Part shown: piece after piece, positions 4,966 through 6,290 of the stretch | How positions within the stretch are numbered: the stretch's first letter is position 1 | Layout of the letters: the number at the start of each line of letters is the position of its first letter | Assembly: GCA_938022235.1 (NCBI GenBank) | Contig: CALIEL010000088.1 | Span: 1-6,290 of the forward strand | Direction of reading: 5' to 3' | Length of the DNA: 6,290 nucleotides | DNA from: Oribacterium parvum | GTDB taxonomy: Bacteria > Bacillota > Clostridia > Lachnospirales > Lachnospiraceae | Translations under genes and position numbers: made by a program | The notes under the pieces: model-generated | Told to the model about the DNA's origin: nothing | Seen by the model: the letters and a program-made list of their open reading frames with translations, nothing else | The model's database searches: none

Positions 4966-6290
4966 TTAATGCTCCTCTCTGGCTACTACGGAGGGGTCTA
5001 CTTCCTTTCGGTTTAAAATCTCCAAAAATTCTTCTCCGGTAATGGTTTCTCTTTCATAGAGGAACTTGGTAATTTCGTGAAGTTTGGTGATATTGTCCTC
5101 CAGAAGCTTATAAGCCTTATCGTGTTGTTTCTTTACCAAGGCCACTACCATCTCATCAATCTTGGTTTGGGTTTCCGGAGATACGGTAAGGCTGGAATCT
5201 CCGCCCAGATACTGGTTATGCAGCTGCTCCATGGCTACCATTCCCACCTCCGGATTCATACCGTAACGGGTAATCATGGCTCTTGCCGACTTGGTAGCTC
5301 GCTCAATATCATTGGAAGCTCCTGTAGTGCAGGTATGGAAAATGAGTTCCTCCGCACAGCGTCCGCCGGTGAGAGTGGCAATTTCATTTTCCAGCTCTTC
5401 CTTAGAATAGAGATAATGGTTTCCCTCTTCCTCCACCTGCATAGTATAGCCCAAAGCACCTGAGGTTCTAGGGATAATTGTGATTTTATGAACCGGCGCG
5501 GAGTCCTTCTGCAAAGCTGCAACCAGGGCGTGTCCAACCTCATGGTATGCAACAATCAGCTTTTCCTTCTCCGTCATCACCTTATTTTTCTTCTGGTAAC
5601 CGGCAATAACCACCTCGATGGACTCTTCCAAGTCGGACTGGATAACTCTTTCTCTGCCGGCACGAACCGCTCTTAAGGCCGCCTCATTGATAATGTTGGC
5701 AAGTTCCGCGCCGGACGCACCGGGAGCCGCCTTGGCAATAGCCTCCAGGCTTACGTTGTCGGACATTTTAATCTTGGCACTATGTACCTTTAAAATATCG
5801 ATTCTACCCTGATAATCCGGAAGCTCCACCGGTACTCTTCGGTCAAAACGTCCCGGACGGAGAAGTGCCGGATCCAACTGATCAGGCTGGTTGGTAGCTG
5901 CCAAAAGAATAATGGCCTTATTGCTGTCAAAACCGTCCATCTCTGTAAGGAGCTGATTCAAGGTCTGTTCTCTTTCATCATTTCCCCCTAAACCGCCGGC
6001 ACCACGCTTTTTACCGATGGCATCAATCTCATCAATAAAGATAATGCAGGGGGACTTTTTCTTCGCCTGATCAAAAAGATCACGAACCTTCGCCGCTCCC
6101 ATACCCACATACATCTCCACGAATTCCGATCCGGAAATGGAGAAGAAGGGAACACCTGCTTCGCCGGCTACAGCCTTGGCCAGCATGGTTTTACCGGTTC
6201 CCGGAGGTCCCACAAGCAAAGCTCCCTTGGGAATCTTGGCACCGATTCTGGAATACTTGTCCGGATGATTTAAGTAGTCCACCATCTCCG
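4966..6290 (-). CDS. ftsH: ATP-dependent zinc metalloprotease FtsH, C-terminal part, 5' end beyond the window
   Basis: FtsH is a membrane-anchored hexameric AAA+ protease that unfolds and degrades misassembled membrane proteins and some short-lived regulators. The window holds the last 440 codons; the two N-terminal membrane helices and the start of the AAA domain lie past the right edge. Numbering from the Met at 6283-6285, the AAA domain shows Walker A GPPGTGKT (26-33), pore segment MYVGMGA, Walker B IIFIDEID and the second region of homology ATNQPDQLDPALLRPGRFDRR. The protease domain has the zinc motif HEVGH (codons at 5530-5544), with Ala replaced by Val relative to the usual HEAGH, and the third ligand Asp in TTGASNDIE (codon 5308-5310). 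All catalytic residues are present. The C-terminus, ending VDPSVVAREEH, is short. The in-frame Met at 6285 is not the start: the frame continues to the edge and FtsH needs upstream sequence. A 481-base gap separates it from fbp. Confidence 0.97.
   Translation of the reverse strand, partial: EMVDYLNHPDKYSRIGAKIPKGALLVGPPGTGKTMLAKAVAGEAGVPFFSISGSEFVEMYVGMGAAKVRDLFDQAKKKSPCIIFIDEIDAIGKKRGAGGLGGNDEREQTLNQLLTEMDGFDSNKAIILLAATNQPDQLDPALLRPGRFDRRVPVELPDYQGRIDILKVHSAKIKMSDNVSLEAIAKAAPGASGAELANIINEAALRAVRAGRERVIQSDLEESIEVVIAGYQKKNKVMTEKEKLIVAYHEVGHALVAALQKDSAPVHKITIIPRTSGALGYTMQVEEEGNHYLYSKEELENEIATLTGGRCAEELIFHTCTTGASNDIERATKSARAMITRYGMNPEVGMVAMEQLHNQYLGGDSSLTVSPETQTKIDEMVVALVKKQHDKAYKLLEDNITKLHEITKFLYERETITGEEFLEILNRKEVDPSVVAREEH

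Noticed and set aside
4761..5042. 93-codon plus-strand open frame in the ftsH-fbp gap
   Set aside because: It starts within the inverted-repeat element, has no ribosome binding site and overlaps the ftsH end on the opposite strand.
5077..5463. 128-codon plus-strand open frame
   Set aside because: Antisense to the conserved FtsH protease domain; a shadow frame.

Overview
The window looks like chromosomal DNA from a low-GC Gram-positive anaerobe of class Clostridia, most likely family Lachnospiraceae. The reasons are a class III (Firmicutes-type) fructose-1,6-bisphosphatase, a clostridial-style FtsH, strong AGGAGG ribosome binding sites and AT-rich spacers. The family assignment comes from the look of the proteins, not from a database search.

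Layout, left to right. The first 85 bases are the start of rpsB (ribosomal protein S2), read leftwards and cut by the window edge. It is preceded by a leader of about 190 bases with three predicted hairpins, possibly an autoregulatory S2 leader. Divergent from it, at 425-811, is a small gene for an unrecognised 128-residue protein with a C-terminal four-cysteine cluster; two perfect inverted repeats lie inside its coding sequence. All other genes read leftwards: a MATE-family multidrug/cation antiporter (869-2365) with an unusual repetitive Lys/Glu/Thr-rich N-terminal extension, the class III fructose-1,6-bisphosphatase fbp (2550-4484), and the 3' two thirds of ftsH (4966 to beyond the right edge). 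A 5' UTR of about 70 bases separates the MATE start codon from a good sigma-A-type promoter. That UTR is almost filled by a terminator-like hairpin, which may terminate fbp, attenuate the MATE gene, or do both.

The most unusual feature is in the 481-base gap between ftsH and fbp. Positions 4659-4812 form a nested, almost self-complementary element: a 9-bp outer arm, a perfect 16-bp arm, a 5-bp arm and an inner hairpin of about 20 bp. A T-rich tract follows it on the leftward strand. It could be a non-autonomous mobile repeat (MITE-like), a structured RNA, or an oversized terminator for ftsH.

The genes are housekeeping functions (translation, gluconeogenesis, membrane protein quality control) plus a transporter. 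They appear to be separate transcription units and not one pathway operon. I see no defence system, CRISPR array, tRNA, rRNA or complete transposon. The novelty is in the non-coding parts.
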